From the NCBI GenBank assembly GCA_947503655.1, contig CANNEP010000023.1, positions 1-39,410 of the forward strand: a stretch of 39,410 nt of DNA. The letters run 5' to 3'. Positions 1 through 8,289 of the stretch are shown one piece after another. The DNA comes from an uncultured Microbacterium sp. GTDB lineage: Bacteria; Actinomycetota; Actinomycetes; Actinomycetales; Microbacteriaceae. The translations under genes and the position numbers were made by a program. Position 1 is the stretch's first letter. Every line of letters begins with the position of its first letter. The notes below the pieces were generated by a model. It made no database searches. It saw nothing but the letters and a program-made list of their open reading frames with translations, and had not been told where the DNA came from.

Positions 1-510
1 CGAGACGGCTGAAATGACTGGCCACGACGAACGCGGCCACACCATGACGATGATGATCGCGCCAAAAATAAACCACCCCGAGCTCGCAATGAGCACGGGG
101 ATGACAGAAAGAAACGACGCAATGATGAGGTGGGTGGCGACGAGCAGACCGGCAGGAATAATGACGAGCAGCCAACGGTCAAGCGCGAGCAGCCCCAGCA
201 TCGATTCGCGAGCACGCCACGGCCGGGAAAACGACAACCACGTGGCGCGTGCCGCAGCTGCGCCTGGGCGGCGAACGAGGCTTGTGCGTGCGGCAAAAAT
301 ACCGATCGTGAGCCAACCGGCACCCAGCACGAAGAGAATGCGGGCAAGCCACGCCATGAGGTCTTCGCGAGCGGCGCGCTCCGGCGCCAGCTCGGCATTG
401 ACGTTCACCCGCAACAAGGCTTCGCTAAGAACGACCGCGACTCCCGCCAAGACGGCCAACGAGATGGCGATGATAATCGCGCGTCGTCCTCGTTGATCGG
501 CCAGGGTCAT
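1..510 (-). CDS. Integral membrane protein of unknown function (3' end cut by window edge)
   Basis: The reading frame is open from an ATG at 510 to the left edge, giving 170 residues with no stop codon, so the C-terminus is missing. The product begins MTLADQRGRRAIIIA and has about four strongly hydrophobic stretches (near residues 10-30, 52-72, 112-132 and 135-160) separated by arginine-rich loops, so it is a polytopic membrane protein. I do not recognise the family. A TAAGAT -10 box at 517-522 ends six bases before the ATG, so the transcript is probably leaderless. It lies 61 bp downstream of a two-component system on the same strand but seems to have its own promoter. A link to envelope stress is only a guess from position. 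Confidence 0.7.
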   Translation of the reverse strand, partial: MTLADQRGRRAIIIAISLAVLAGVAVVLSEALLRVNVNAELAPERAAREDLMAWLARILFVLGAGWLTIGIFAARTSLVRRPGAAAARATWLSFSRPWRARESMLGLLALDRWLLVIIPAGLLVATHLIIASFLSVIPVLIASSGWFIFGAIIIVMVWPRSSWPVISAVS

Positions 511-516
511 GACCAA

Positions 517-522
517 ATCTTA
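517..522 (-). promoter_or_regulatory. Probable -10 box (TAAGAT), leaderless promoter of the membrane protein
   Basis: TAAGAT on the minus strand is followed by six bases and then the ATG at 510. This spacing puts the transcription start at or next to the start codon. No clear -35 hexamer is visible. Confidence 0.5.
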
Positions 523-571
523 GCGAGGTTCCGGCACCCCGATTGCCACGTGAAGCGCCAGCACCCACCCG

Positions 572-1237
572 CTACAGCAGGCGACGAGCCGAAGCCCACG
601 CCGTGAGCTCATGGCGCGACGAGAGTTGTAGCTTGCGCAACACGGCAGAAACGTGAGTTTCGACGGTTTTGACCGAGATAAACAGGTCGGCCGCGACCTC
701 CTTGTAGGAGTAGCCGCGGGCGATCAGCCGCATGACCTCCTGCTCGCGCGCTGATAGGCGGTCGAGTTCGCCGGGCTGCGCGGCAATCTCACCCGTGACC
801 GCGCCAAAAGCGTCAAGTACGAAGCCTGCGAGACGCGGCGAGAAGACAGCATCGCCTGCGGCAACCGCGCGCACTCCCGCGCTCACTTCAGCTCCCGACG
901 CACCCTTCGTGATATACCCGCGGGCACCTGCGCGGATGACCCGCACGACATCTTCGGCGGCGTCAGAGACGCTCAGCGCGAGATAGCGGGTGTCCGGTGC
1001 GAGTGGCAGAGCCTCGCGCAGAACGGCTTCGCCGCCGGAACCAAATTCTCCTTCCGCGCCGGGAAGGTGAACGTCCAAAAGCACGACGTCGGGCTTTGTT
1101 GCCGCAATCATGGCGACGGCGCTCGGCACGTCGGCGGCTTCACCAACAACGTCAACAGTGTCGTCGAGGTCGGCGCGCAGACCGGAACGGAAAATCGAGT
1201 GGTCATCAACGATGACAATGCGCAGCGGATTCGTCAT
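572..1237 (-). CDS. LuxR/NarL-family response regulator
   Basis: A 221-residue two-component response regulator. The N-terminal receiver domain (about residues 5-125) shows the acidic pair D11-D12, the phospho-acceptor D55 in VVLLDVHLP and the conserved lysine in the YITKGA segment. The C-terminal GerE/LuxR helix-turn-helix (about 155-218) reads LSAREQEVMRLIARGYSYKE and continues with a typical recognition helix containing SVKTVETHVSAVLRKL. The start codon overlaps the stop of the upstream sensor kinase by four bases (ATGA at 1234-1237), so the two are translationally coupled and almost certainly partners. Its targets are not shown by the sequence; the divergent PspC-domain genes are natural candidates. 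The family assignment is secure. Confidence 0.95.
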   Translation of the reverse strand: MTNPLRIVIVDDHSIFRSGLRADLDDTVDVVGEAADVPSAVAMIAATKPDVVLLDVHLPGAEGEFGSGGEAVLREALPLAPDTRYLALSVSDAAEDVVRVIRAGARGYITKGASGAEVSAGVRAVAAGDAVFSPRLAGFVLDAFGAVTGEIAAQPGELDRLSAREQEVMRLIARGYSYKEVAADLFISVKTVETHVSAVLRKLQLSSRHELTAWASARRLL

Positions 1238-2442
1238 GACATCTCCTGGCTTCGAAGGGCTGCTCGCGCGTAGTCCAGCGTGAGGTGAATTTCGGTGCCG
1301 GTTTGCCGGCGGATGATGCGGGCGTCTCCCCCGGCTCGACGCATGCGGCCAATAATGGACTGGCGCACGCCCAAGCGGTCACTGGGCACGGCGTCGAGAT
1401 CGAAGCCGGTGCCGCGGTCGCGCACGAAGACGTCGACGGCCCGTTCACTGCCTTCGATGTAGACCGAGATCGGCCCGGGCGCGTGGCGGGCCGCGTTGAG
1501 AATCGCTTCGCGTGCGGCCGCCGCGACCTCACCACTCGCGCGTTCAGTGGATTCACCAGCGGCGACTACGTCAATCACCACGGGGTAGTCAAGCTCGAGC
1601 GCCGCAGCGTAGTCGCGCAGGTCAGTGGGCAGATCGCTGTCGGCAGGGTCGTCGCCGTCATACAGCCAGCTGCGCAGTTCGCGTTCTTGAGCGCGGGCGA
1701 GACGTGCGGCTTCGCTCGAGGCACCAGCGCGGTTCTGGATGAGGGCGAGGGTCTGCAGCACAGAGTCGTGCAGGTGTGCGGCCATCTCACTGCGTTGTTC
1801 TTCGCGAATGCGGCGAATGCGCTCCTGCGTGGCGCCACGCAACGACAGCACGAGTGCGGGCGCATAGACCGCTGCGAGCGCGATCACCGCACAGATCGCC
1901 GCAATGAAGACGAGCACCGACGAGCCGCGAGCCGCAAAGTCAAAGCCGTACATGACAATCACGACGAGCAGGATTCCGGTGGCACTAGCCCGCACCGCGA
2001 GCACGTGCCGGGGACCGCGCGCAGGGTCGTTTACATCCAAGAACCCCGCCCACAGTCCCGCCACGACGCACCCAATCTGAGCAACGACGCTCGCTGTGAC
2101 CCAGTCGGGCGCCCCGGCGAACGTGTAACCGACGGTTCCCCAGACGATCGACCATCCGGCAACGACCATCGCCGCGCCCGCAACACCCACACTGATCCAG
2201 GCCACCGGGGCAGATCGCGTCGGCGTCTGGTCATGTGGTTCAGAATCGAGCGGAACAAAGATCCACAGCCAGAGATAGAGCAAGAGGCCGGCGCCAACCA
2301 GAAGCGAGCTGAGCACGAACACCAACCGCACGATCGTGACGCTCCACCCCAAGTGCCGGGCCAGACCCGCCGAGATGCCCGTTGCCACACTGGCACGCGG
2401 GCGCCGCAGGGCGGGGCGCGAGTGCATGGCAAGGGTGGTCAT
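1234..2442 (-). CDS. PspC-domain sensor histidine kinase (HisKA_3 type)
   Basis: A 402-residue membrane sensor kinase. Residues 12-66 form a PspC domain with its amphipathic start and transmembrane segment (GISAGLARHLGWSVTIVRL, then a hydrophobic stretch ending at VPLD). About four more membrane helices follow to residue 200. The dimerisation and phosphotransfer region carries the phospho-acceptor H225 in HLHDSVLQ. The HATPase_c domain shows the N-box (REAILNAARHA, N316) and the G1 box (RDRGTGFD, 341-348). It pairs with the NarL-type regulator that overlaps its 3' end. Sensors with this N-terminal PspC module in Actinobacteria are usually thought to sense envelope or antibiotic stress; that role is inferred here. 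The start could instead be the ATG five codons later (2427). Confidence 0.93.
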   Translation of the reverse strand: MTTLAMHSRPALRRPRASVATGISAGLARHLGWSVTIVRLVFVLSSLLVGAGLLLYLWLWIFVPLDSEPHDQTPTRSAPVAWISVGVAGAAMVVAGWSIVWGTVGYTFAGAPDWVTASVVAQIGCVVAGLWAGFLDVNDPARGPRHVLAVRASATGILLVVIVMYGFDFAARGSSVLVFIAAICAVIALAAVYAPALVLSLRGATQERIRRIREEQRSEMAAHLHDSVLQTLALIQNRAGASSEAARLARAQERELRSWLYDGDDPADSDLPTDLRDYAAALELDYPVVIDVVAAGESTERASGEVAAAAREAILNAARHAPGPISVYIEGSERAVDVFVRDRGTGFDLDAVPSDRLGVRQSIIGRMRRAGGDARIIRRQTGTEIHLTLDYARAALRSQEMS

Positions 2443-2555
2443 GCCTACCAGTCAAGCACTCTCCACAGGCCAGAACACGGAATTGGCATGAATCCAGGGA
2501 TGCGTCAGGGGTCTCCCGGATAGCGCGGGTTCCGCGTCTGCGACAGGGTGGAACC

Positions 2556-4166
2556 ATGACATCACCGACTCCTTCCGCTGCGGTCCCACCATCGGGTGGT
2601 TCCGCACCCGGTGCCTCGGTGACCACGCATCGGCCGAACGCATTTTTCGATTGGATCCGCGAGGCGGGCATCGTGCGCACCCGCGGTTGGTTGGGTGGCG
2701 TGGCCGCGGGCATCGCGACACGAACGGGAATTGACGCCGCGCTCATTCGCGGAATTCTCGTCGCCATCACCCTGCTAGGCTTTCCGGCGGTGTTGCTGTA
2801 CGCAATCTTGTGGCTGGTGCTCCCCGATGAGAACGATGCGATCGCCTTGCAGCAGCTCTTTCGCGGGCGCTTTCAGCCACAAATGATCGGCATCGTCGCC
2901 ACCTTCTTGTTCGCCATGGTTCCGTTCACTTCCCTGATTTCACGCGCCTGGCAGGCCCTGACCCAACCGGCGATGGTGGTGAGCGTTGGTACGTCCGACG
3001 GCGTGACGTACTACTCGGATCCGGCGTATGGCTGGGACTGGACGACCACCTCCGTGCTCCCCATCTTGATGACGCTCGGGGCCATCGCACTCGCCATCGT
3101 CGCCGCCGTGCTGATCGTCGCTGCCGCTCGCCGGCGTTCCATTGCCGCGCCGGCGGCTTCGAGCACCGTTCCCGCGGCTTCGATGGCAACCGCACCGGTT
3201 GGCCCCGCTGGAGTGGTCACCGGCGTCGATGAGACCGTCATCGCGGCAGAGCCGGCATCGCCCATCGACGAGGCTCCGACCGATCCCGATAAGTTTGCGC
3301 AGTGGCGAGAGCAGCATGCGCAAACACAACGTGACCGCGAGGCCTTTCTCGTGTCGCAGCAAGACGATCAGGCCGCCAAAGAGCGCGCGGCTCAAGAGCA
3401 CGCGGCTGCCCGTGGCGCCTTCCTTCGGCAATTGAGCGCGCGCCGCGCTGAGCGCCGCGCGACGAACCCGCGCGCCAGTCTGGGGTACAACCTCGGTGTC
3501 GTCGGCGCTGCCGTCGTTGTGGCCTGCGTTGTCATCCTCACGCACATGGACGGTGGCTTCACCGAGGCGCTCGGCTTGGGAGCGTTTGGCGGCGCGATCG
3601 TGCTTGCCCTGGGAATGGTGGCCGCTGGGGCCATGCGGCGTCGCAGTGGATTCCTTGCCCTGGCGACGGTTACGGCGCTCGCCGTGGGCGGCGGCGCCAC
3701 GGTAGCGACCCGCCCCGGGAGCCTCGTGTGGGACGGCGCCAGCGTCTTTGCCGGGAACATGGCTCGCGTCGATCAGCCGTTCGGGGCACTGTACGTCTAC
3801 ACCGACCCTCTCAACGGATCCCACGAGCCGTTGGCCATCACCAAGGGCGACGGCTACACGGTGATCTACGTCGAAGCCGGCACCGATTTAGAGTTCGATG
3901 CCGCCCTCGGCGAGGGGTCGAACGTCAGTATCTCCATCGAAAAGGCGAACGGCGAATACGGCGGTCAAGACCTCGTCCCCGTGGTGCGCGACGGGCAACA
4001 GACCTACGACGTCAGCATCGAAACCTACCGCGCTGACCTGGAGTCCGAGACGCAGCGCATCACGCTTGAGCAGACCAGCGGATGGGTAGACATTGTCGTT
4101 CTGCCCGATTGGAACAACCCCGACGTCGCTAGCCATATCGACCCGAAAATTACGGTGCAGAAATGA
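2556..4166 (+). CDS. PspC-domain membrane protein
   Basis: A 536-residue protein starting at the ATG at 2556; an in-frame ORF extends further upstream, but the PspC homology begins only near residue 35 of this shorter form and the extension would run into the divergent kinase gene. Residues 35-95 form a PspC domain (WLGGVAAGIATRTGID, then a hydrophobic segment ending in LVLPDEND). Further membrane segments lie near 110-135 and 165-195. A long charged, glutamine- and arginine-rich helical region spans about 240-305, followed by three more membrane segments. The last 130 residues look like a soluble, probably extracytoplasmic beta-rich domain. It is divergent from the kinase-regulator pair and is a likely target or partner of it. 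The next gene overlaps its stop by four bases. Confidence 0.85.
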   Translation: MTSPTPSAAVPPSGGSAPGASVTTHRPNAFFDWIREAGIVRTRGWLGGVAAGIATRTGIDAALIRGILVAITLLGFPAVLLYAILWLVLPDENDAIALQQLFRGRFQPQMIGIVATFLFAMVPFTSLISRAWQALTQPAMVVSVGTSDGVTYYSDPAYGWDWTTTSVLPILMTLGAIALAIVAAVLIVAAARRRSIAAPAASSTVPAASMATAPVGPAGVVTGVDETVIAAEPASPIDEAPTDPDKFAQWREQHAQTQRDREAFLVSQQDDQAAKERAAQEHAAARGAFLRQLSARRAERRATNPRASLGYNLGVVGAAVVVACVVILTHMDGGFTEALGLGAFGGAIVLALGMVAAGAMRRRSGFLALATVTALAVGGGATVATRPGSLVWDGASVFAGNMARVDQPFGALYVYTDPLNGSHEPLAITKGDGYTVIYVEAGTDLEFDAALGEGSNVSISIEKANGEYGGQDLVPVVRDGQQTYDVSIETYRADLESETQRITLEQTSGWVDIVVLPDWNNPDVASHIDPKITVQK

Positions 4167-4549
4167 ATGATCACGTGACACCTGCAACCACGTCCGCGCC
4201 GGTGGAGGCCACTGATTCGACGGTCGAGGTTCTCGATGCGTCTCCCGTAGCCCCCGTCGAGGGCGGTGCTCCCGCACCCATGGTTCCGCTCGGTGTCGCC
4301 GAGCCCCGCACCCGATGGGCAGGCATCATTTGGGGTCTCGTCCTGGCCTGCATGGCCGGAACCGGAATCTGGTTCCTCGTCTCGGGCTTCGGTGTCGAGG
4401 GGCTGACTCCCTGGGTCATGACCTTCACACCCTTCACACTCGGCATCTACGTGGTGCTCGTGATCGCGGCGCTCGCCGTGATCACGGCCGTCGTCGTGCT
4501 GGTCAGGCACGCGCAGAAGACTTTCGCTGCGCGCCGGGCTCGCCCCTAG
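4163..4549 (+). CDS. Small membrane protein, function unknown
   Basis: A 128-residue protein whose ATG overlaps the stop of the PspC-domain gene (ATGA at 4163-4166), so the two are translated together. The first 50 residues are rich in Ala, Pro, Val and Thr and look disordered. Two transmembrane helices follow (about 53-75 and 86-112), and the protein ends in a short basic tail (HAQKTFAARRARP). I recognise no named family. Its place behind a PspC-domain protein suggests a helper in the same envelope-stress module, but nothing in the sequence proves this. Confidence 0.8.
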   Translation: MNDHVTPATTSAPVEATDSTVEVLDASPVAPVEGGAPAPMVPLGVAEPRTRWAGIIWGLVLACMAGTGIWFLVSGFGVEGLTPWVMTFTPFTLGIYVVLVIAALAVITAVVVLVRHAQKTFAARRARP

Positions 4550-4557
4550 CGAGCCGC

Positions 4558-4595
4558 AAGCGGGGGTGCGTTCGGGACCGCACCCCCGCTTTTCT
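4558..4595 (+). terminator. Rho-independent terminator after the PspC operon
   Basis: AGCGGGGGTGCG at 4559-4570 pairs perfectly with CGCACCCCCGCT at 4579-4590 around an eight-base loop and is followed by TTTCTT. It starts nine bases after the stop codon at 4549. Confidence 0.9.
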
Positions 4596-4600
4596 TGTGC

Positions 4601-4664
4601 CGCGGTTCCGCTCTGCGTGGTTTCTGCCGTGGTTCCGCTGTGCTTGTCTTATGCCTTGGTTCCG
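4601..4664. repeat. Cluster of GGTTCCG words in the convergent gap
   Basis: The gap between the terminator and the convergent phosphodiesterase gene holds CGGTTCCG (4603-4610), TGGTTCCG (4630-4637) and TGGTTCCG (4657-4664), spaced about 27 bp apart in the same orientation. A degenerate copy (GTGGTTTC) lies between the first two. These are instances of the octamer that is over-represented through the whole window. Confidence 0.6.
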
Positions 4665-4700
4665 TTTTGGATGGCGGAGGGCGGGCGGGCGGGTCCGTGT

Positions 4701-5711
4701 CTATCGACGGAAGAAAGCCACACCCAGGTCGGCGTGGTCGACGAACACCCCGTCAACGCCCGAGTCACGCACGATGGCCCATTCGGCTTCGTAGTGGCCA
4801 AAAGCTGCCTTGTCGGACGACGACCGAAACTGGCGAATCAGAAACTGGTTTTCGGGCCGAACTGTCCAGGTGAACACCTGCAAACCTCGCGCATGAGCAT
4901 CGCTGACGACGCTGGATGGTCCGGCCGAGCGGCCGAGGCGGTCGGGGGCCAAGATGACGCGCTTGTCGACGCTGATGCCGTCGACTTCGTTGGCGAGGCG
5001 GTCGAGGCCGCGCGGGCTGAACTGCGCGGCATATCCGATCGCACGGTCACCCATCTGAGTGACGAGGTCGAAGGCTGTGCCCTTGTGCTCAAGAAGGTAG
5101 ATGTAGTTCGCTTTGATGCCAGAGTCACGCAACCGCGTAAGAACGGTCTGCTCGAAGCTTTCGATCCAGATCGGCAGCTTGCCCTGATCCCACCCCGCGG
5201 CACGAAGCTCAGCGGGCAGCAGGTCGGCGTGTGCCATACCGATCGATTCAAAGTACGTCGCGTGCTTGATCTCCAGCACGACGCCGATGCGACGGCCCTG
5301 TTCAAGCGAGGCGCGCTCGACGAGCTCAAGCAGGTCGCTGAGGCGCAGAATGCCCTGTTGACCGTCAAACGTCGCGCTGTTCTGGCGAATCTTCGGCAGC
5401 CGCTCGCGTGACTTTAGCGTTGACAACTCATCCCACGTGAAGTCCTCGGTGAACCAGCCGGTGAGATCGTGGCCATCGATGTTCTTCGTGGTCTTACGAT
5501 CAGCGAACTCCGGATGAAACGCAACATCCGTGGTTCCGGAAATCTCGTTCTCATGCCGCACCACGATGACGCCGTCTTTTGTCATGACGAGGTCGGGCTC
5601 AACCGCGTCGACTCCCATCGCGAGCGCGAGGTCGTACGAGGAGCGCGTGTGCTCCGGACGATAACCGGGAGAGCCCCGGTGACCGATAACGAGCGGGGTG
5701 GGGCGAGGCAC
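4701..5711 (-). CDS. Glycerophosphodiester phosphodiesterase (GDPD family)
   Basis: A 336-residue GDPD-family TIM-barrel enzyme that would hydrolyse glycerophosphodiesters to glycerol 3-phosphate and an alcohol. The N-terminus carries the signature GHRGSPGYRPEHT, with H11 and R12 and metal-ligand E20, followed by DAVEPDLVMTKDG (E38, D40) and the catalytic H53 in VRHENE. Later strands contain VVLEIK and a C-terminal TWTVRPENQF segment, as usual in the family. No signal peptide is seen, so it is probably cytosolic. The start is a GTG, supported by a TATGCT -10 box six bases upstream (leaderless). It is convergent with the PspC operon and divergent from the Bax-inhibitor-1 family gene. The substrate is not known. 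Confidence 0.92.
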   Translation of the reverse strand: MPRPTPLVIGHRGSPGYRPEHTRSSYDLALAMGVDAVEPDLVMTKDGVIVVRHENEISGTTDVAFHPEFADRKTTKNIDGHDLTGWFTEDFTWDELSTLKSRERLPKIRQNSATFDGQQGILRLSDLLELVERASLEQGRRIGVVLEIKHATYFESIGMAHADLLPAELRAAGWDQGKLPIWIESFEQTVLTRLRDSGIKANYIYLLEHKGTAFDLVTQMGDRAIGYAAQFSPRGLDRLANEVDGISVDKRVILAPDRLGRSAGPSSVVSDAHARGLQVFTWTVRPENQFLIRQFRSSSDKAAFGHYEAEWAIVRDSGVDGVFVDHADLGVAFFRR

Positions 5712-5717
5712 CTGTGA

Positions 5718-5723
5718 AGCATA
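5718..5723 (-). promoter_or_regulatory. Probable -10 box (TATGCT) of the phosphodiesterase gene
   Basis: TATGCT on the minus strand ends six bases before the GTG at 5711, the same geometry seen at other genes in the window. It supports a leaderless mRNA and this GTG as start. Confidence 0.5.
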
Positions 5724-5845
5724 GTCGCTGAGAGCGAACGATTACCGAGAAGTTGCCGAAACCAAGTGACTCCATAGGATTCGACCACTAGTCTGTTGGA
5801 AACAGCAAATGCTGTGCACCAGAGTTACGGAGCGTGAGTCACACC

Positions 5846-6862
5846 ATGGCCCTCAGAAACCCCGTCTTCAACAGCGACGCGTTCTCTCAGGACTCGCGCG
5901 CCGCGCAGACCTACCCCGGCTACGCCCCTCAGGGCGCACCGAGCCCGACACAGCAGCAGAACCCGTACGGTCAGAACCAGTACGGTCAGCCGCTGACGCC
6001 GCCAAGCGCTCAGAACCCGCAGCAGGCTCAGAACCAGGCCCAGTGGTCGTCGGCTCAGCACGCTGCTCAGCAGGCTGCCTACCAGTCGCAGATGGAGGGC
6101 ATGTACGCCGCTCCTGCCGCTGGCGCGCTTGAGACTGACCGCATGACCGTCGAAGACACCGTCATGAAGACGGCGGGCCTGTTTGGCATCCTGCTGGTGA
6201 CCGCCCTCGTTGGTTGGGTGTGGACGCTGCAGGGCTCGTTCGACGCTCGCCAGGCATACTTCACCGGCAACGTCACACTTGTTCCGTGGATCATCGGCGC
6301 CCTCGGTGGCTTCGTGCTGTCGATGGTGATCATCTTCACGTCGCGCAAGAAGATTCGTCCCGGCCTGATTTTCGCGTACGCCGCGCTTGAAGGTCTCTTC
6401 ATCGGTGGCATTTCGGCCTACTTCGAAGCCATCTACCCCGGCATTATTGTGCAAGCAACGCTTGCGACCCTCTCGGTCGTCGGTGTAACCCTGGCACTGT
6501 TTGCGAGCGGCAAGATCCGCGCGTCGAAGAAGGTCACCAAGATCTTCATGATCGCGATGATCGGCTACCTCGTCTTCTCGCTGCTTAACCTGGTTCTCAT
6601 GTGGACCGGCGCCATCAACAACCCCTGGGGCATGCGTGGCATGGAGATCGCTGGCATTCCGCTCGGTGTCATCATCGGCATCTTCGTCGTGCTGATGGCG
6701 GCATACTCGCTGGTTCTTGACTTCGATGGCATCCAGCAGGGTGTCCGCAACGGTGCACCCCGCCAGTACGGCTGGATGGGCGCCTTCGGCATCATGGTGA
6801 CGGTTGTCTGGCTCTACGTCGAGATCCTTCGCCTCATCGCTATCCTGCGCGGAAACGACTAA
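5846..6862 (+). CDS. Bax inhibitor-1 / YccA family membrane protein
   Basis: A 338-residue protein from the ATG at 5846. The first ~90 residues are a Gln/Asn/Pro-rich, low-complexity cytosolic tail with repeated NPYGQNQYGQ-like units. The rest is a seven-helix membrane domain of the Bax inhibitor-1/YccA family. The family motif region near the last helices reads LVLDFDGIQQGVRNGAP and matches the conserved DxD/E-type segment of these proteins. Bacterial members are linked to ion (calcium) leak and stress survival; the exact role here is unknown. An in-frame GTG at 5834 is an alternative start. The GGAG at 5829-5832 is too close to the GTG and rather far from the ATG, so the start is uncertain. 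A TAGTCT at 5789-5794 may be the -10 box. Confidence 0.92.
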   Translation: MALRNPVFNSDAFSQDSRAAQTYPGYAPQGAPSPTQQQNPYGQNQYGQPLTPPSAQNPQQAQNQAQWSSAQHAAQQAAYQSQMEGMYAAPAAGALETDRMTVEDTVMKTAGLFGILLVTALVGWVWTLQGSFDARQAYFTGNVTLVPWIIGALGGFVLSMVIIFTSRKKIRPGLIFAYAALEGLFIGGISAYFEAIYPGIIVQATLATLSVVGVTLALFASGKIRASKKVTKIFMIAMIGYLVFSLLNLVLMWTGAINNPWGMRGMEIAGIPLGVIIGIFVVLMAAYSLVLDFDGIQQGVRNGAPRQYGWMGAFGIMVTVVWLYVEILRLIAILRGND

Positions 6863-6873
6863 GCACCACTGTC

Positions 6874-6910
6874 ACGAAAGGGTCGCCTCCGGGCGGCCCT
6901 TTCGTCGTTT
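6874..6910 (+). terminator. Terminator between convergent genes
   Basis: ACGAAAGGGTCGCC at 6874-6887 pairs with GGGCGGCCCTTTCGT at 6891-6905 with one bulge, followed by CGTTT. It sits 12 bases after the Bax-inhibitor-1 family stop and can also serve the convergent glycosyltransferase gene. Confidence 0.85.
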
Positions 6911-6932
6911 CAGAGACTGCTGAGCGCCGGCG

Positions 6933-8267
6933 TCAGCGGGCGGCAGGGCGGCGGGTGGGGTGGCCGGCGACCGAGCGCACGAGGTCGGCCCAACGGCGGC
7001 TAACGACCGAACGCTCGACCACCTGCGCCGCGGTCGGCGCTTCAGAGACCAGACGTGCGTGCAGCTCATCGTCTTGCATGAGCGTGAGAATCGCCCGCAG
7101 AAGCGCCGTCTCGTCACCGCTTGGCACGAGGATGCCGCCGCCGCGACTCAGCACATCGCGCGGCCCGTAGGCGACGTCGTAGCTGATGACCGGGGTGCCG
7201 GTTCCGAGCGCTTCACCCACGACGAGCCCCTGCCCCTCGTACGCGGTCGTGAGCAGCAAGAAGGCCGCATCACGGTAGCACTCGGCGACGTCAGAAACGT
7301 GGCCCCGTAGGGTCACCGCCGCGTCCAGCCCCAGCTCACCGATAAGGGCCGCCAGCCGCTCACGCTCGGACCCCTCACCGTAAATGTCGAGCGTGGCGTC
7401 GGGCACGACGCGCACCACGTCAGCCCACGCACGAATCGCGTGGTCAATGCGCTTGCCGGGCGCGAGCCGATTAACCATGACCGCACGACGGCTGCCCGTC
7501 GCACCGGCGGCAATCCCAATATCGACGCCATTGGGGGCCACCACGTCAGCGCGCCCCGCACCGAACCGCGCCCGCACATCATGCGCCTGCGCTTCGGTCG
7601 GCCAGGCCACCGCGTCAAACGCGTCGGCAATCTCAAACCACCCCGCCCACAGCGCGTTGGTCGGCGCATCGGGCGTGTAGGGCGCTTCGAGATGGTTCGT
7701 GTGGATCGTGTGCACCAACCGCGCGGGCGACTCCCAAGACGCCAGCAGGTCACCGAGCTGGCGGGCTTCGACGATAACCACGCCGTCGAACGGAACCACG
7801 TGGCTGAGCCACGCGCGATACAGGCCGCCGAAGCCGGGAACACTGCCGAGCGGCTCCCCCGCCTCGTCGTAGACGATGACGGGTGCGTCGCTGGTGTGCC
7901 AGCGCGGGTCGCCCGTGATAATCGGCAGCGACAGGAGCCGCTGACCAGTGCCGTCGACCACGTGGTTGTACTCCACGCCCGCCGGCTTCGTGGTTCCGTT
8001 CGCCGCGCTCCGCAGCCACGAAGCGTCAGCCCGCAGGTCGTCGTAGAGGTTGCGCATGTGCGCGACGTCGTGGAGCTCACCGCGACGTGCCCACTCGGCG
8101 CGATGCGCTTCGTGGTCGGCCGTGGCTGCCGGGTCAACCGTGAGGATGGTGACCGGCAGGCCCTCGGCATGAAGATCGAATGCTCGGCGCATGACGGCAC
8201 GAGCAAAGCCCCCATCCTGATTCGGGATCAGTCTGGAGGCCAGCACGAAGCACGGCGCCGAAGTCAT
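6933..8267 (-). CDS. Glycosyltransferase family 4, TagE/TarM-like
   Basis: A 444-residue retaining GT-B glycosyltransferase. The C-terminal donor domain contains VNRLAPGKRID (about 265-275, with the conserved K272), YGEGSER (296-302) and the E-x7-E pair E344/E352 in AYEGQGLVVGEALGTG. This is followed by GTPVISYDVAYGPRDVL; the D-V-x-Y-G-P motif is typical of enzymes that glucosylate wall teichoic or glycerol-phosphate polymers (TagE, TarM, GtfA). The long N-terminal insert before the acceptor domain also fits this group. It follows guaA by 22 bp on the same strand and is probably co-transcribed. The acceptor cannot be read from sequence; teichoic acid or a protein is plausible. Confidence 0.85.
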   Translation of the reverse strand: MTSAPCFVLASRLIPNQDGGFARAVMRRAFDLHAEGLPVTILTVDPAATADHEAHRAEWARRGELHDVAHMRNLYDDLRADASWLRSAANGTTKPAGVEYNHVVDGTGQRLLSLPIITGDPRWHTSDAPVIVYDEAGEPLGSVPGFGGLYRAWLSHVVPFDGVVIVEARQLGDLLASWESPARLVHTIHTNHLEAPYTPDAPTNALWAGWFEIADAFDAVAWPTEAQAHDVRARFGAGRADVVAPNGVDIGIAAGATGSRRAVMVNRLAPGKRIDHAIRAWADVVRVVPDATLDIYGEGSERERLAALIGELGLDAAVTLRGHVSDVAECYRDAAFLLLTTAYEGQGLVVGEALGTGTPVISYDVAYGPRDVLSRGGGILVPSGDETALLRAILTLMQDDELHARLVSEAPTAAQVVERSVVSRRWADLVRSVAGHPTRRPAAR

Positions 8268-8289
8268 GAGACGCCGCGCTTCGCAAAAA

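Noticed and set aside
14..606. Two overlapping plus-strand frames at the left edge
   Set aside because: The minus strand holds a hydrophobic, well-formed membrane-protein frame with its own -10 box; the plus frames are shadows.
1285..2523. A 412-codon plus-strand frame
   Set aside because: It is antisense to the sensor kinase, which has all its motifs; the translation is low-complexity shadow sequence.
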